Positions 36,911 through 45,828 of a stretch of DNA of 51,193 nt are shown here, in pieces; within the stretch, counting starts at the first letter, position 1; each line of letters starts with the position of its first letter. Position numbers and translations under genes: made by a program. Source of the DNA: Actinobacteria bacterium 69-20 (GTDB lineage Bacteria > Actinomycetota > Actinomycetes > Mycobacteriales > Nakamurellaceae); the NCBI GenBank assembly GCA_001897425.1, contig MKSW01000030.1:1-51193 (forward strand). Direction: 5' to 3'. The notes under the pieces are model-generated. The model did no database searches. It was not told the DNA's origin and saw only the letters and a program-made list of their open reading frames with translations.

Positions 36911-37783
36911 ATGGAACCTGAGATGCCGCGGCACGTGGGTGTGGTCGGTGGCGGGCGGATGGGGTCCGGTATCGCGCACGCCTTCCTCGTTTGCGGATCG
37001 TCTATGACGTTGATCGAGGCCGATGCGGCTCGGGTCGCTGCTGCCCGGGACGGGGTGATGCACGCGATACGCGGCTCGGTCGCCCGGGGCAGGGCCGTCG
37101 AGGACGAGGAGACGATCGCGGCCCGGTTGACGGTCGTCACCGATGTGGCCGGCCTGGCCGGTTGCGGGCTGGTGATCGAGGCGGTCCCGGAGATCGGAGA
37201 GTTGAAACATTCGGTGCTGCAGGCGATCTCGGCGGCGGTGAAACCGTCGGCGATCATCGCGAGCAACACGTCCTCGATGTCGATCTCGGAGCTGGCGGGC
37301 TTCGTCACGTCCCCGGAGCGGTTTTTGGGCCTGCACTTCTTCAACCCCGTTCCGGCATCGCAGCTGGTGGAGGTCGTGGTCGGGCGGGAAACCTTGCCGG
37401 CGACGGTCGACCGCGCCCGGCGGATCGTCGAGGTTTTGGGCAAGACCGCCGTCACCATCAATGACTCCCCCGGTTTCGCATCGTCCCGGCTGGGCGTGCT
37501 GCTCGGGCTGGAGGCGATCCGGATGGTCGAGGAGGGCGTCGCCACACCGGAGGACATCGACGCGGCCATGGTGCTCGGCTACAAACACCCGATCGGGCCG
37601 CTGAAATTGACCGACCTGGTCGGGCTCGACGTGCGGCTGGGCATCGCCGACTACCTCGCCTCAAGGCTCGGCGACCGGTTCGCCCCGCCCCGGCTGCTGC
37701 GCGACAAGGTGGCCCGCGGCGAGCTCGGGCGTAAGACTGGACACGGGTTCTACGACTGGAGCGCCGGCGACGGGCCGGCGTGA
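36911..37783 (+). CDS. paaH: 3-hydroxyacyl-CoA dehydrogenase (phenylacetate pathway)
   Basis: Oxidises a 3-hydroxyacyl-CoA (here probably 3-hydroxyadipyl-CoA) with NAD. The 290-residue protein has the Rossmann motif VGVVGGGRMGSGIA at 9-22, the catalytic His142 in GLHFFNPVPAS and the partner region SNTSSMSISELA. The C-terminal domain has VLGYKHPIGPLKLTDLVGLDV. It is the short single-domain form, without the duplicated C-terminal domain of E. coli PaaH. The gap to the thiolase gene is 41 bases, consistent with an operon. Butyryl-type substrate specificity is possible; the neighbourhood is the reason for the paaH call. Confidence 0.85.
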   Translation: MEPEMPRHVGVVGGGRMGSGIAHAFLVCGSSMTLIEADAARVAAARDGVMHAIRGSVARGRAVEDEETIAARLTVVTDVAGLAGCGLVIEAVPEIGELKHSVLQAISAAVKPSAIIASNTSSMSISELAGFVTSPERFLGLHFFNPVPASQLVEVVVGRETLPATVDRARRIVEVLGKTAVTINDSPGFASSRLGVLLGLEAIRMVEEGVATPEDIDAAMVLGYKHPIGPLKLTDLVGLDVRLGIADYLASRLGDRFAPPRLLRDKVARGELGRKTGHGFYDWSAGDGPA

Positions 37784-37867
37784 GTCGTAGGCAGACTCAC
37801 GTAGGTAAGGGTTCGACGATGGGAGCGCGGGCGGGCGGCCGCCGGCGCCGGATCGTGGGGAGGCACC

Positions 37868-40015
37868 ATGGCGGTGACATCAAGTGCGACGACATCGAGT
37901 GCGACGACATCGGGTGCGGCGGCGGGAACAAAGCCGACGGGGCCGGCTAAGGCAACACCGGCGCGGCCGTTGCACAGTTTCATCGCCGGGCATTGGGTCG
38001 CCCCCGGTGGACGGGAGACGCCGCTGCTGGACGCGGCCACCGGCCGGGAGGTCGCCACGATCGCCGACGGCGAACTGGACATCGCCTCGATGGTTGACTT
38101 CGGCCGCACCGTCGGCCATCGGGAACTCGCCGAGCTGACTTTCCACCAGCGCGCATTGATGCTCAAAGCCCTGGCCCAGCACCTGATGTCGATCAAGGAC
38201 ACGCTGTATCCGCTGTCCTATGCGACCGGTGCGACACGGTCCGATTCGTGGATCGATATCGACGGCGGCATCGGCGTGCTGTACACCTACGGGTCCAAGG
38301 GTCGCCGCGACATGCCCAACGACACCGTGTATCTCGACGGGCCGGCCGAGAAGCTCGGCAAGACCGGCGCGTTCTACGGCCAGCACATCTACACCTCGCT
38401 GCCCGGTGTCGCGGTGCAGATCAACGCGTTCAACTTCCCGGTGTGGGGCATGCTGGAAAAACTCGCCCCCGCATTTCTCGCCGGCCTGCCCACCATCGTG
38501 AAACCCGCCACGGCCAGTGCGTTCCTCGCCGAGGCCACGGTGCGGGCCATCCTGGAGGCAAAGATCCTGCCGCCCGGCGCGCTGCAACTGCTCACCGGGC
38601 CGGCCCGCGGCATCCTGGATCACCTCGACGAGCGAGACCTGGTGGCGTTCACCGGATCCGCGTCGACCGCCCGAACCCTGCGGCGCGACGACGCGATCAT
38701 CGTCCGGGGTACCCGATTCACCGCCGAGCAGGACTCGCTCAACTGCTCGATCCTCGCCCCGGACGCCACCCCCGGCACGGCCGAGTTCGACCTCTACGTG
38801 AAAGCCCTCGTCACCGAGATGACGGCGAAGGCCGGTCAGAAATGCACCGCGATCCGCCGCGCCCTCGTCCCGGAGGCGCTCCGGGAGGCCGTCATCGACG
38901 CCGCGCAGGACCGCATCACCGCGAAGGTCCGCGTCGGCGACCCCCGCACCGGCGGCGTCACGATGGGGGCGCTCGTCTCCACCGCACAACGCGACGAGGT
39001 CCTCTCCCGGGTCCATGAACTCATCGCCGACCGCGGTGAGCTCGCGATCGGCAACATCGACCGCTTCCCGGTCACCGGGGCCGACGCCGAAACCGGCGCG
39101 TTCCTACCGCCGATCCTGATCTCCTCCCCCGCCAACGCCGACGCCCCGCACCGTGTCGAGGCGTTCGGCCCCGTCGCCACCCTCATCGGTTACCGCGACC
39201 TGGACCACGCCGCCGAACTTGCCGCCCGCGGCCGCGGCTCCCTCGTCGCCTCGATCATCACCCACAACCCCGACAGCGCACGGCATCTCACCCGGGCTTT
39301 GGCCCCCTGGCACGGTCGCATCCTTGTGCTCGACCGCGACGACGCCGCCGAATCCACCGGGCACGGCTCCCCCCTGCCCCACCTGGTGCACGGCGGCCCC
39401 GGCCGCGCCGGCGGCGGTGAGGAGATGGGCGGCATCCGCGGCGTCCTGCACCACATGCAGCGCACCGCCATCCAGGGGTCACCCACCCTGCTCACCGCCG
39501 TCACCGACCGGTACGTCCCCGGCGCACCCATCCACACCCGACAAACCGCCCATGACGATATTCCGTGGGAACACCCCTTCCGGAAACCGTTGTCCCGCTT
39601 GCGGATCGGCGACGCCATGCAGGCCGGGCCGCGCCCGGTGACGCTGGACGACATCGAGGCGTTCGCGCACTCCACCGGCGACATGTTCTACGCCCACATG
39701 AACCAGGAGGCCGCCGAAGCCAATCCGCTGTTCGGCGGCCGCGTCGCACACGGCTACATGCTGATCTCCTGGGCCGCCGGGCTCTTCGTCGACCCCGACC
39801 CCGGCCCCGTCCTCGCCAACACCGGCCTGGAGGACCTGCGCTTCATCACCCCCGTCAAGCCAGGCGACGAGATCACCGTCACCCTCGTCGCCGCCCAGAT
39901 CACCCCGCGCGAAACCGACGACTACGGCGAAGTCCGCTGGCACACCACCATCACCAACCAACGAGGCGAAACCGTCGCCACCTACACAGTTCTCACCATG
40001 GTCGCCAAGCAGTAG
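37868..40015 (+). CDS. paaZ: PaaZ: ring-opening hydratase and semialdehyde dehydrogenase fusion
   Basis: Opens the oxepin-CoA ring and oxidises the resulting semialdehyde with NADP. The 715-residue protein is full length. The aldehyde dehydrogenase domain (about 35-540) has NAFNFPVWGMLEKLAPAFLAG, FTGSASTA and the nucleophile Cys293 in DSLNCSILAP. The MaoC-type hydratase domain (about 550-715) has FAHSTGDMFYAHMNQEAAE and FGGRVAHGYMLISW. GGGGAGG precedes the ATG. The N-terminus begins with a 15-bp tandem repeat encoding TSSAT units, which is not part of the enzyme fold. A GTG two codons in is an alternative start. It converges on paaK, with a hairpin in between. Confidence 0.95.
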   Translation: MAVTSSATTSSATTSGAAAGTKPTGPAKATPARPLHSFIAGHWVAPGGRETPLLDAATGREVATIADGELDIASMVDFGRTVGHRELAELTFHQRALMLKALAQHLMSIKDTLYPLSYATGATRSDSWIDIDGGIGVLYTYGSKGRRDMPNDTVYLDGPAEKLGKTGAFYGQHIYTSLPGVAVQINAFNFPVWGMLEKLAPAFLAGLPTIVKPATASAFLAEATVRAILEAKILPPGALQLLTGPARGILDHLDERDLVAFTGSASTARTLRRDDAIIVRGTRFTAEQDSLNCSILAPDATPGTAEFDLYVKALVTEMTAKAGQKCTAIRRALVPEALREAVIDAAQDRITAKVRVGDPRTGGVTMGALVSTAQRDEVLSRVHELIADRGELAIGNIDRFPVTGADAETGAFLPPILISSPANADAPHRVEAFGPVATLIGYRDLDHAAELAARGRGSLVASIITHNPDSARHLTRALAPWHGRILVLDRDDAAESTGHGSPLPHLVHGGPGRAGGGEEMGGIRGVLHHMQRTAIQGSPTLLTAVTDRYVPGAPIHTRQTAHDDIPWEHPFRKPLSRLRIGDAMQAGPRPVTLDDIEAFAHSTGDMFYAHMNQEAAEANPLFGGRVAHGYMLISWAAGLFVDPDPGPVLANTGLEDLRFITPVKPGDEITVTLVAAQITPRETDDYGEVRWHTTITNQRGETVATYTVLTMVAKQ
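37877..37921 (+). repeat. 15-bp tandem repeat at the paaZ 5' end
   Basis: Three units of ACATCAAGTGCGACG and its variants ACATCGAGTGCGACG and ACATCGGGTGCGGCG encode Thr-Ser-Ser/Gly-Ala-Thr/Ala repeats. A comparable 15-bp array opens paaC. Confidence 0.85.
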
Positions 40016-40042
40016 CGGCCGTTCGACCCAGGGACGCCGCAT

Positions 40043-40059
40043 CGGGCGCACCGCGCCCG
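40043..40059. terminator. Hairpin between convergent paaZ and paaK
   Basis: CGGGCGC and GCGCCCG form a 7-bp stem with an ACC loop, 27 bases after paaZ and 8 bases before the paaK stop. It is the likely bidirectional terminator; no T-run is present. Confidence 0.55.
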
Positions 40060-40067
40060 CCGGAGGT

Positions 40068-41378
40068 CTACTGCCGGAGGTCGTAGACGCGGCGGAGCTT
40101 GCCGGCGGAACGCTCCAGGGTGGACGGATCGACCACGAGAACCGTTGCGGTGACGCCGATTCTCTCCTTGATCTGGCGAACGAGCCTGTTCGCCACGGAT
40201 TCTCGGTTCGCCCGGTCGGAAAGCCCCTGGCTCGCTTCGACCTTGATGGTGAGCTGGTCCATGCGGGCGGGTCTGGTGAGCTCCAGGATGAAGTGCGGGG
40301 ACAGCCCCGGCGTCGCCACCACCAGTTCCTCGATCTGGGTCGGGAAGACGTTGACGCCGCGGATGATGAGCATGTCGTCCGTGCGCCCCGAGATCCGCTC
40401 GATGCGGCGCATGGGCCGGGCGGTTCCAGGCAGCAGGCGCGTGAGATCCCTGGTGCGGTATCGGAGCACCGGCATCGCCTGTTTGGTGAGCGAGGTGAAG
40501 ACGAGTTCGCCCAGCTCGCCGTCGGGCAGCGGCACCCCGGTGACCGGGTCGATGACCTCCGGGTAGAAGTGGTCCTCCCAGATGGTAATGCCGTCCTTCG
40601 TCTCCACGCACTCGCAGCCGACGCCCGGGCCGATCACCTCGGTCAGCCCGTAGATGTTCACCGCGTGCAGCCCGGCGCGCTCCTCCAGGTCGTCGCGCAT
40701 GGCGTCGGTCCACGGCTCGGCGCCGAGCACCGCGATGTGCAGGCTGGACGCGCGAGGGTCGATGCCCGCGTCGGTGAACCCGTCCAGCACGGTGAGCAGG
40801 TACGTCGGAGTACTGCAGATCACGTCCGGTGCGAGGTCGTTGATGAGCTGCACCTGCCGGGCCGTCATGCCACCGGACACCGGCACCACCGTGCACCCGA
40901 GTCGCTCCGCGCCGTCGTGCAGGCCGAGCCCACCGGTGAAAAGACCGTAGCCGTAGGCGTTGTGGACGAGATCGCCGGCGCGCACCCCCGCCGCTCGCAG
41001 CGAGCGCGCCACCAGGTCCGCCCACATGTCGAGGTCCGCGTCCGTATACCCCGCGATCACCGGCCGGCCCGTTGTCCCGGACGAGGCATGCAGCCGCCGC
41101 ACCTCCGTGCGCGGCACGGCGAACATCCCGAACGGGTAGTTCTGCCGCATCTCTGCCTTGCCGGTGAAGGGCAGCGCGGCGAGCTGGTCCAAACCGGTCA
41201 CGTCCCCGGGCGCGATGCCGACTGCATCCATCGCTTTGCGATAGTGCGGCACGTTCTGATAACAGCGGGCGACGGTATCGGCGAGACGCCGGTTCTGCAG
41301 GTCGGTGAGCTCGTCGCGGCTCATCCTCTCCGCGTCGTCGAGCAGTTCGGGTGCCGGGGCCGGGCCGAGAGTCGTCAT
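40068..41378 (-). CDS. paaK: Phenylacetate-CoA ligase
   Basis: Activates phenylacetate to phenylacetyl-CoA with ATP and CoA, the entry step of the pathway, in the cytosol. The 436-residue protein has the adenylation P-loop SSGTTGRPVIAGYTDAD, followed by GYGLFTGGLGLHDGAE and YGLTEVIGPGVGCEC. The C-terminal hinge RTDDMLIIRGVNVFPTQIE and a terminal KLRRVYDLR with the catalytic Lys region are also present. The ATG at 41378 has AAAGGA 8 bases upstream; an ATG three codons earlier overlaps that site. It is the last gene of the leftward TetR-paaI-paaK group, 45 bases after paaI. Confidence 0.95.
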   Translation of the reverse strand: MTTLGPAPAPELLDDAERMSRDELTDLQNRRLADTVARCYQNVPHYRKAMDAVGIAPGDVTGLDQLAALPFTGKAEMRQNYPFGMFAVPRTEVRRLHASSGTTGRPVIAGYTDADLDMWADLVARSLRAAGVRAGDLVHNAYGYGLFTGGLGLHDGAERLGCTVVPVSGGMTARQVQLINDLAPDVICSTPTYLLTVLDGFTDAGIDPRASSLHIAVLGAEPWTDAMRDDLEERAGLHAVNIYGLTEVIGPGVGCECVETKDGITIWEDHFYPEVIDPVTGVPLPDGELGELVFTSLTKQAMPVLRYRTRDLTRLLPGTARPMRRIERISGRTDDMLIIRGVNVFPTQIEELVVATPGLSPHFILELTRPARMDQLTIKVEASQGLSDRANRESVANRLVRQIKERIGVTATVLVVDPSTLERSAGKLRRVYDLRQ

Positions 41379-41423
41379 GGGGCACATCCTTTCGACGGTG
41401 CGCGGTTGCTCAGGAACAGGTTG

Positions 41424-42149
41424 CTATGACGCGACCGGCGGGCCCGCGCCGTCGATCCGGCCGGACGCCGCATCACCATCCGAGGCCGCACCTCCCGGAG
41501 CTGCGTCATCGACGGCAACATCGCCATCGGCGGCCGGAGCGTGGTCGACGGAAACGTCTTCATCGGAAGGCGCAGCGTCATCGACGGACGCAGCGTGACC
41601 GGTGGGAGGCGGCGGCAGGGTGCGCGACCGGCCGCGGAACTCCGCGATCACCTCGGCGTCGGCGCCCGCGCCACGTGTGACGGTCACGTCGTAGATCCCG
41701 GATCTGCCGCGCTTGCTGCGCAGGGCCGCGACGGCGGCGAGCTCATCGCCTGCGCGCCCAGGCGCGATGAACGAGATGTCCGCTCCCGCACCAACAGTCA
41801 CCGAACCGGCTTCGTTGCAGGCGCAGGCGAAGGCGGTATCGGCCAGCAGGAAGACATAGCCCCCGTGCGCGATGCCGTGCCCGTTGCACATGTCCGGCCG
41901 CACCGTCATCCGCACGGTCGCAGTACCGGGTCCGTCGGCGACGAGCTCCATGCCGAGCGTCCGGGAGGCGACGTCGGCGGCGAACATGGCGCGGGCGCCG
42001 GTCACCAGGGCTGTGCCGATCCCAGGGCCGATCCCGGTGCCAGTTCCAGCGCCCGTTTCGGCACCGGTCGCCGGGCCGCTCGCGACGCTGCCCGTCTCCG
42101 GCGCCGAGGTCATCGGCCTGGCCATCGCTACGGCCATTTCACCGACCAT
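41424..42149 (-). CDS. paaI: PaaI thioesterase with long low-complexity tails
   Basis: A hotdog-fold thioesterase that releases CoA from dead-end phenylacetyl-CoA derivatives. The PaaI core is about residues 55-180: FAADVASRTLGMELVADGPG, then the motif CNGHGIAHGGYVFLLADTAFACACN and ADISFIAPGRAGDEL. Usual PaaI proteins are near 140-150 residues; this one has 241. The N-terminus carries a Gly/Thr/Pro run (about 25-48), and the C-terminus carries 60 residues of Asp/Ala/Val repeats (VSVDHAPAADGDVAVDDAAP). Both look disordered and are encoded by degenerate DNA repeats. GAAGGAG stands before the ATG at 42149. It lies between the TetR gene and paaK. Confidence 0.9.
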   Translation of the reverse strand: MVGEMAVAMARPMTSAPETGSVASGPATGAETGAGTGTGIGPGIGTALVTGARAMFAADVASRTLGMELVADGPGTATVRMTVRPDMCNGHGIAHGGYVFLLADTAFACACNEAGSVTVGAGADISFIAPGRAGDELAAVAALRSKRGRSGIYDVTVTRGAGADAEVIAEFRGRSRTLPPPPTGHAASVDDAAPSDEDVSVDHAPAADGDVAVDDAAPGGAASDGDAASGRIDGAGPPVAS

Positions 42150-42231
42150 CTCGCTCCTTCACGTCGCACATCCCGTTCCCGCGGCACTACACCGGAGCGT
42201 AGGCCGGTAGCTGACAACTCGCAGCAAACCG

Positions 42232-42948
42232 TCACTGCGGGGGCGCTGCAGAACCAGCGGGGCGGGCCCCGGCCGAAGCGCGCAACCCGCCGAACACCAT
42301 GGCGCACACGGCATCCGCGACAGCGGCCACGCCGTCGACATGCGCCTCGACGGCCCGGGGCCGGTACCACTCGGCGATCGAGTTGACGGTGCCGAATACC
42401 AGCCGTGCGACGAGAGCGGGGTCGAGGTCGTCGCGCAGCGCGCCTTCGGCGGCGGCCTGCCGCACCAGGGCCGCGAACCGCGCATCGATCGCGCGTCGAC
42501 GGGCCAGGGCGGCACGCTCTACCGCACTGTTGCCGCGCACCCGCAGCAGCAGCGTGACGCTCGGCAGCTCCGCGATCAACGTGGCGATCGACCGTCGCAC
42601 CACCCGTTCCAGCCGATCGACGGCCATGACGACGTTCGCGGTCGAGCCGCCGGGCGCTGCGCTGACGGCCGCACCACCCGCGTCTTCGTCGAACACCGCC
42701 TCCAGCGCCCCGAGCGCCCGATCCAGCGCCCGCTGCAGGATCTCCTCCTTGCCGGAGACATGGTGGTACAGCGACGATTTCGCGATGCCGAGCGCGGCAG
42801 CGAGGTCGTCCATGGTCGCGCCGTCGTACCCGCGCTCGGTGAACACGGCGATCCCCGCCGCGACTACAGCAGCCAGGTCGTGGCCCGGCCGACCGCGGCG
42901 CGGGGTGCGCTCTGCCGGCGGACCGGCCATGGTCCCCGACAGCGTCAT
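42232..42948 (-). CDS. TetR-family regulator of the phenylacetate genes (PaaR-like)
   Basis: A one-component repressor of 238 residues, probably released by phenylacetyl-CoA. The TetR helix-turn-helix is at about 28-72: [44 protein letters not shown]. The C-terminal ligand-binding helices follow, with [19 protein letters not shown]. It reads away from paaABCDE and leads the leftward paaI/paaK group, so it can control both directions from the 103-base gap. A perfect inverted repeat at 43012 lies next to the paaA ribosome site and is the candidate operator. The name PaaR is inferred from context. Confidence 0.87.
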   Translation of the reverse strand: MTLSGTMAGPPAERTPRRGRPGHDLAAVVAAGIAVFTERGYDGATMDDLAAALGIAKSSLYHHVSGKEEILQRALDRALGALEAVFDEDAGGAAVSAAPGGSTANVVMAVDRLERVVRRSIATLIAELPSVTLLLRVRGNSAVERAALARRRAIDARFAALVRQAAAEGALRDDLDPALVARLVFGTVNSIAEWYRPRAVEAHVDGVAAVADAVCAMVFGGLRASAGARPAGSAAPPQ

Positions 42949-43011
42949 ACTCGATCGCCCCGTCCCAGCAGGTGAACTTTTCTGGCCAACTGTCGCATCC
43001 CCAGGTACATT

Positions 43012-43029
43012 ACCGACTAAGGAGTCGGT
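43012..43029. promoter_or_regulatory. Candidate TetR/PaaR operator upstream of paaA
   Basis: ACCGACT and AGTCGGT form a perfect 7-bp inverted repeat with a 4-base spacer, ending 22 bases before the paaA start. TACATT at 43006-43011 directly in front could be the -10 element, so a bound repressor would cover the promoter. The spacing differs from the PaaR site I recall from Corynebacterium (ACCG and CGGT six bases apart; ten here). Confidence 0.6.
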
Positions 43030-43051
43030 TATTCAACGCGGAGGCGAACAG

Positions 43052-44062
43052 ATGGAGAGCACCACGCCAGCCGGGGCGCCCGCAGCCGACCCGGCACGCG
43101 ACGCAGCACGCGACACAGAATCCGCCGAGTTCGATGCCGTGATCGCCGCGGACGGCCGCATCGAACCGCGCGACGCGATGCCCGATGCGTACCGAAAGAC
43201 GTTGGTACGGCAGATGTCCCAACATGCAAACTCGGAGATCATCGGCATGCAACCGGAGGGCAACTGGATCACCCGGGCGCCGTCGCTGATGCGCAAGGCG
43301 ATCCTGATGGCGAAGGTGCAGGACGAAGCCGGGCACGGGCTGTACCTGTATTCGGCGGCGGAGACCCTAGGCACGTCGCGCGCCGAGATGACGGACGCGT
43401 TGCTCGCCGGTACCGCGCGCTATTCGTCGATCTTCAACTACCCCACCCCCACCTGGGCGGACATGGGCGCCATCGGCTGGCTGGTGGACGGCGCCGCGAT
43501 CGTGAACCAGGTGCCGCTGTGCCGCTGCTCCTACGGGCCGTACGCGCGGGCGATGGTGCGGATCTGCAAGGAGGAGTCGTTCCACCAGCGGCAGGGCTTC
43601 GAGATCCTGCTGACGCTCTCCCGCGGCACCACGGCGCAGCACGAAATGGCGCAGGACGCCGTGAACCGTTGGTACGCACCGTCTTTGATGATGTTCGGCC
43701 CGCCCGATGCGGACTCGTCGCACTCCGCGCAGTCGATGGCGTGGAAGATCAAACGTTTCTCGAACGACGAGCTGCGGCAAAGGTTCGTCGACATGCTGGT
43801 GCCGCAGGCCGAAGCGCTCGGGCTCACACTGCCGGACGACGGGCTGCGCTGGAACGAGCAGCGCGGGCACTACGACTACGGCGACCTGGACTGGGCGGAG
43901 TTCAAGGCCGTGTTGCGCGGCGAGGGACAGTGCAACGCGCAGCGCCTGGCGCACCGGCGGCGGGCACACGAGGACGGGGCATGGGTGCGGGATGCGGCGT
44001 CCGCGTACGCGGCGAAGCAGGCGACCAAAGACGCTGCGCGGCAGGAGGTGTCGGCGGCATGA
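43052..44062 (+). CDS. paaA: Phenylacetyl-CoA epoxidase, catalytic subunit A
   Basis: The diiron oxygenase subunit that forms the ring-1,2-epoxide of phenylacetyl-CoA. The 336-residue protein has carboxylate/His iron ligands in [16 protein letters not shown] (Glu92, His95) and [15 protein letters not shown] (Glu174/175, His178). The conserved [20 protein letters not shown] and [11 protein letters not shown] segments are also present. The first 25 residues are a disordered Ala/Asp/Arg extension. GCGGAGGCG is the ribosome site for ATG 43052; the frame open to 42299 is the antisense of the regulator gene. It is the first gene of paaABCDE and overlaps paaB by ATGA. Confidence 0.96.
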   Translation: MESTTPAGAPAADPARDAARDTESAEFDAVIAADGRIEPRDAMPDAYRKTLVRQMSQHANSEIIGMQPEGNWITRAPSLMRKAILMAKVQDEAGHGLYLYSAAETLGTSRAEMTDALLAGTARYSSIFNYPTPTWADMGAIGWLVDGAAIVNQVPLCRCSYGPYARAMVRICKEESFHQRQGFEILLTLSRGTTAQHEMAQDAVNRWYAPSLMMFGPPDADSSHSAQSMAWKIKRFSNDELRQRFVDMLVPQAEALGLTLPDDGLRWNEQRGHYDYGDLDWAEFKAVLRGEGQCNAQRLAHRRRAHEDGAWVRDAASAYAAKQATKDAARQEVSAA

Positions 44063-44391
44063 GCGGTTCGATAGGTGACGGCGGAGCCCCGGCACGCAGC
44101 GTCGTGCCGGAGAAGGCCTGGCCGCTGTGGGAGGTCTTCATCCGGCCGTCCCGCGGGCTCTCGCACACCCACGCCGGCTCGCTGCACGCCGCGGACGCGA
44201 CGATGGCCATCGCCAACGCGCGCGACCTCTACACCCGGCGCGCGGAGGGTGTGTCGATCTGGGTCGTGCGCTCGGCCGACCTGGTGGCCTCCTCGCCGGA
44301 CGAGAAGGACGCCCTGTTCGACCCGGCCGGCGACAAGATCTACCGCTACCCGACGTTCTTCACGGCGAGCGAGGGGGTGCCGGGGCTGTGA
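44059..44391 (+). CDS. paaB: Phenylacetyl-CoA epoxidase subunit B
   Basis: The small structural subunit bridging PaaAC dimers in the epoxidase. The 110-residue protein shows the family pattern [41 protein letters not shown] and [14 protein letters not shown], ending KIYRYPTFF. It has about 15 residues more at the N-terminus than the E. coli protein. ATGA overlap with paaA and GTGA overlap with paaC give tight translational coupling. Confidence 0.95.
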   Translation: MSGSIGDGGAPARSVVPEKAWPLWEVFIRPSRGLSHTHAGSLHAADATMAIANARDLYTRRAEGVSIWVVRSADLVASSPDEKDALFDPAGDKIYRYPTFFTASEGVPGL

Positions 44392-45239
44392 CATCACAAG
44401 CGGCGACACAACAAGCGGCGACACCACAAGCGGCGAACGGGCCTGCGACGGACAACACGTCATCGGCGGTGGACGCGACGCCAACCGCGGCGGACAGCCG
44501 CGACATCGCGGAATACGCGCTGCGTCTCGGCGACGACGCGCTCGTCCTCGCCCAACGCATGGGCGAGTGGGTCTCTCACGCGCCGGAACTCGAAGAGGAC
44601 GTGGCGCTCACCAACATCGGGCTGGACCTGCTCGGCCAGGCCCGCGCGCTGCTCGGCTACGCGGGCTCGCTGACCGGCCGCACCGAGGACGAGCTCGCCT
44701 ACTTCCGCAGCGATCTCGAGTTCCGCTGCGCGCACCTGATGTGCCTGCCGCGCGGCGATTTCGCCGCCACCATCGGACGGATGCTGGTGGTCGCCGCTTA
44801 CCAGTGGGAGCTGTACGAGCGGCTGTCCGAGTCCGCCGACGAAGCCCTCGCGGGGATCGCGCGGAAGGCCGTCAAGGAGGTCGCGTACCACCTGGAGCAC
44901 GCGCGCATGTGGACGCTGCGGCTCGGTGACGGGACGGACGAGTCGCACCGGCGGATGCAGGTGGCGATCGACGACCTCTGGCCGCTGGTCGACGAGCTCT
45001 TCCGCACGGACGAACTCGAGCAGCAGCTGGCGAGTGCTGGTATCGCGGTGGACTCGTCCGCGCTGCGCGGCCCGTTCGACGCCCTGATCGACCCGATCCT
45101 CGCCGATGCCACGCTCACCAGGCCCGACGTCCCCCCGGCCGCGGGCGGCGGGCGGCACGGCCGGCCGAGCGAACACCTCGGGCACCTGCTCGCCGAGATG
45201 CAGGTGCTGGCCCGGCAGTTCCCCGGCGCGAGTTGGTGA
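44388..45239 (+). CDS. paaC: Phenylacetyl-CoA epoxidase subunit C
   Basis: The non-catalytic ferritin-fold partner of PaaA. The core of the 283-residue protein starts near residue 40 (DIAEYALRLGDDALVLAQRMGEWVSHAPELEEDVALTNIGLDLLGQARALL). It continues with AYFRSDLEFRCAHLMCLPRGDFAATIGRMLV and KEVAYHLEHARMWTLRLGDGTDESHRRM. The start is GTG, overlapping the paaB stop as GTGA. The first 15 residues are a TSQAA-type repeat encoded by a 15-bp tandem array, followed by a Thr/Ala/Asp-rich linker; this is absent from the usual family. The stop is 7 bases before paaD. Confidence 0.95.
   Translation: MTSQAATQQAATPQAANGPATDNTSSAVDATPTAADSRDIAEYALRLGDDALVLAQRMGEWVSHAPELEEDVALTNIGLDLLGQARALLGYAGSLTGRTEDELAYFRSDLEFRCAHLMCLPRGDFAATIGRMLVVAAYQWELYERLSESADEALAGIARKAVKEVAYHLEHARMWTLRLGDGTDESHRRMQVAIDDLWPLVDELFRTDELEQQLASAGIAVDSSALRGPFDALIDPILADATLTRPDVPPAAGGGRHGRPSEHLGHLLAEMQVLARQFPGASW
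44391..44435 (+). repeat. 15-bp tandem repeat at the paaC 5' end
   Basis: ACATCACAAGCGGCG, ACACAACAAGCGGCG and ACACCACAAGCGGCG follow each other without gap, encoding [15 protein letters not shown]. The 15-bp period keeps the frame. Confidence 0.9.
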
Positions 45240-45246
45240 GCCGGCC

Positions 45247-45792
45247 ATGACGCGACCCGCGACGTTCCGCTCGCCCATCGCGGCCGGCCGCCCACCGGTG
45301 CGTCTGTCCGGGCCGGATGCCCAACACATTGCCGAGATCGCCGGCGGCGTACCGGATCCCGAGCTGCCCATGGTCTCGCTCACCAACCTCGGTGTGCTGC
45401 GCGCCGTCGACGTCGACCCGGACAGCGGCGCCATCACGGTCACCATCACGCCGACGTACACGGGCTGCCCCGCCATGAACACCATGGCCGAGGACGTCGT
45501 CATAAACCTGCGCGCCGCGGGGTACCTGGACGTGACCGTGCGGAAGGTGCTCAGCGACACCTGGTCCTCCGACGACCTCACGCCGAAAGGGCGACAAGCG
45601 CTGCGGGACAACGGCATTGCCCCCCCAGCGACGGCCGCCACCGACCGCACCGCGGAATCCGCGCCCGTCGCCTGCCCGCTCTGTCACTCCCTCGACACGG
45701 AGCAGCTCTCACGGTTCGGCGCCACGAGCTGCAAGGCCCTCTACCGCTGCCGCGCCTGCCGGGAGCCCTTCGAATACTTCAAGGTCCATTAG
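45247..45792 (+). CDS. paaD: PaaD, iron-sulfur assembly factor of the epoxidase
   Basis: A maturation protein for the diiron/iron-sulfur epoxidase complex, 181 residues. The DUF59 (MIP18-like) domain runs from IAEIAGGVPDPELPMVSLTNLGVLRAV to YTGCPAMNTMAEDV. The C-terminal zinc-ribbon-like part has CPLCHSLDTEQLSRFG and ATSCKALYRCRACREPFEYFK, with five of its Cys in paired arrangement. It follows paaC by 7 bases and precedes paaE by 36 bases. Confidence 0.94.
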   Translation: MTRPATFRSPIAAGRPPVRLSGPDAQHIAEIAGGVPDPELPMVSLTNLGVLRAVDVDPDSGAITVTITPTYTGCPAMNTMAEDVVINLRAAGYLDVTVRKVLSDTWSSDDLTPKGRQALRDNGIAPPATAATDRTAESAPVACPLCHSLDTEQLSRFGATSCKALYRCRACREPFEYFKVH

Positions 45793-45828
45793 CCACCGAA
45801 CCCCGCCGATCGCGCCGCTTCCGAAACG

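Noticed and set aside
42938-42954. A 13/17 motif match at the TetR gene start
   Set aside because: It again overlaps an ATGACGCTG start context, and the match is weak.
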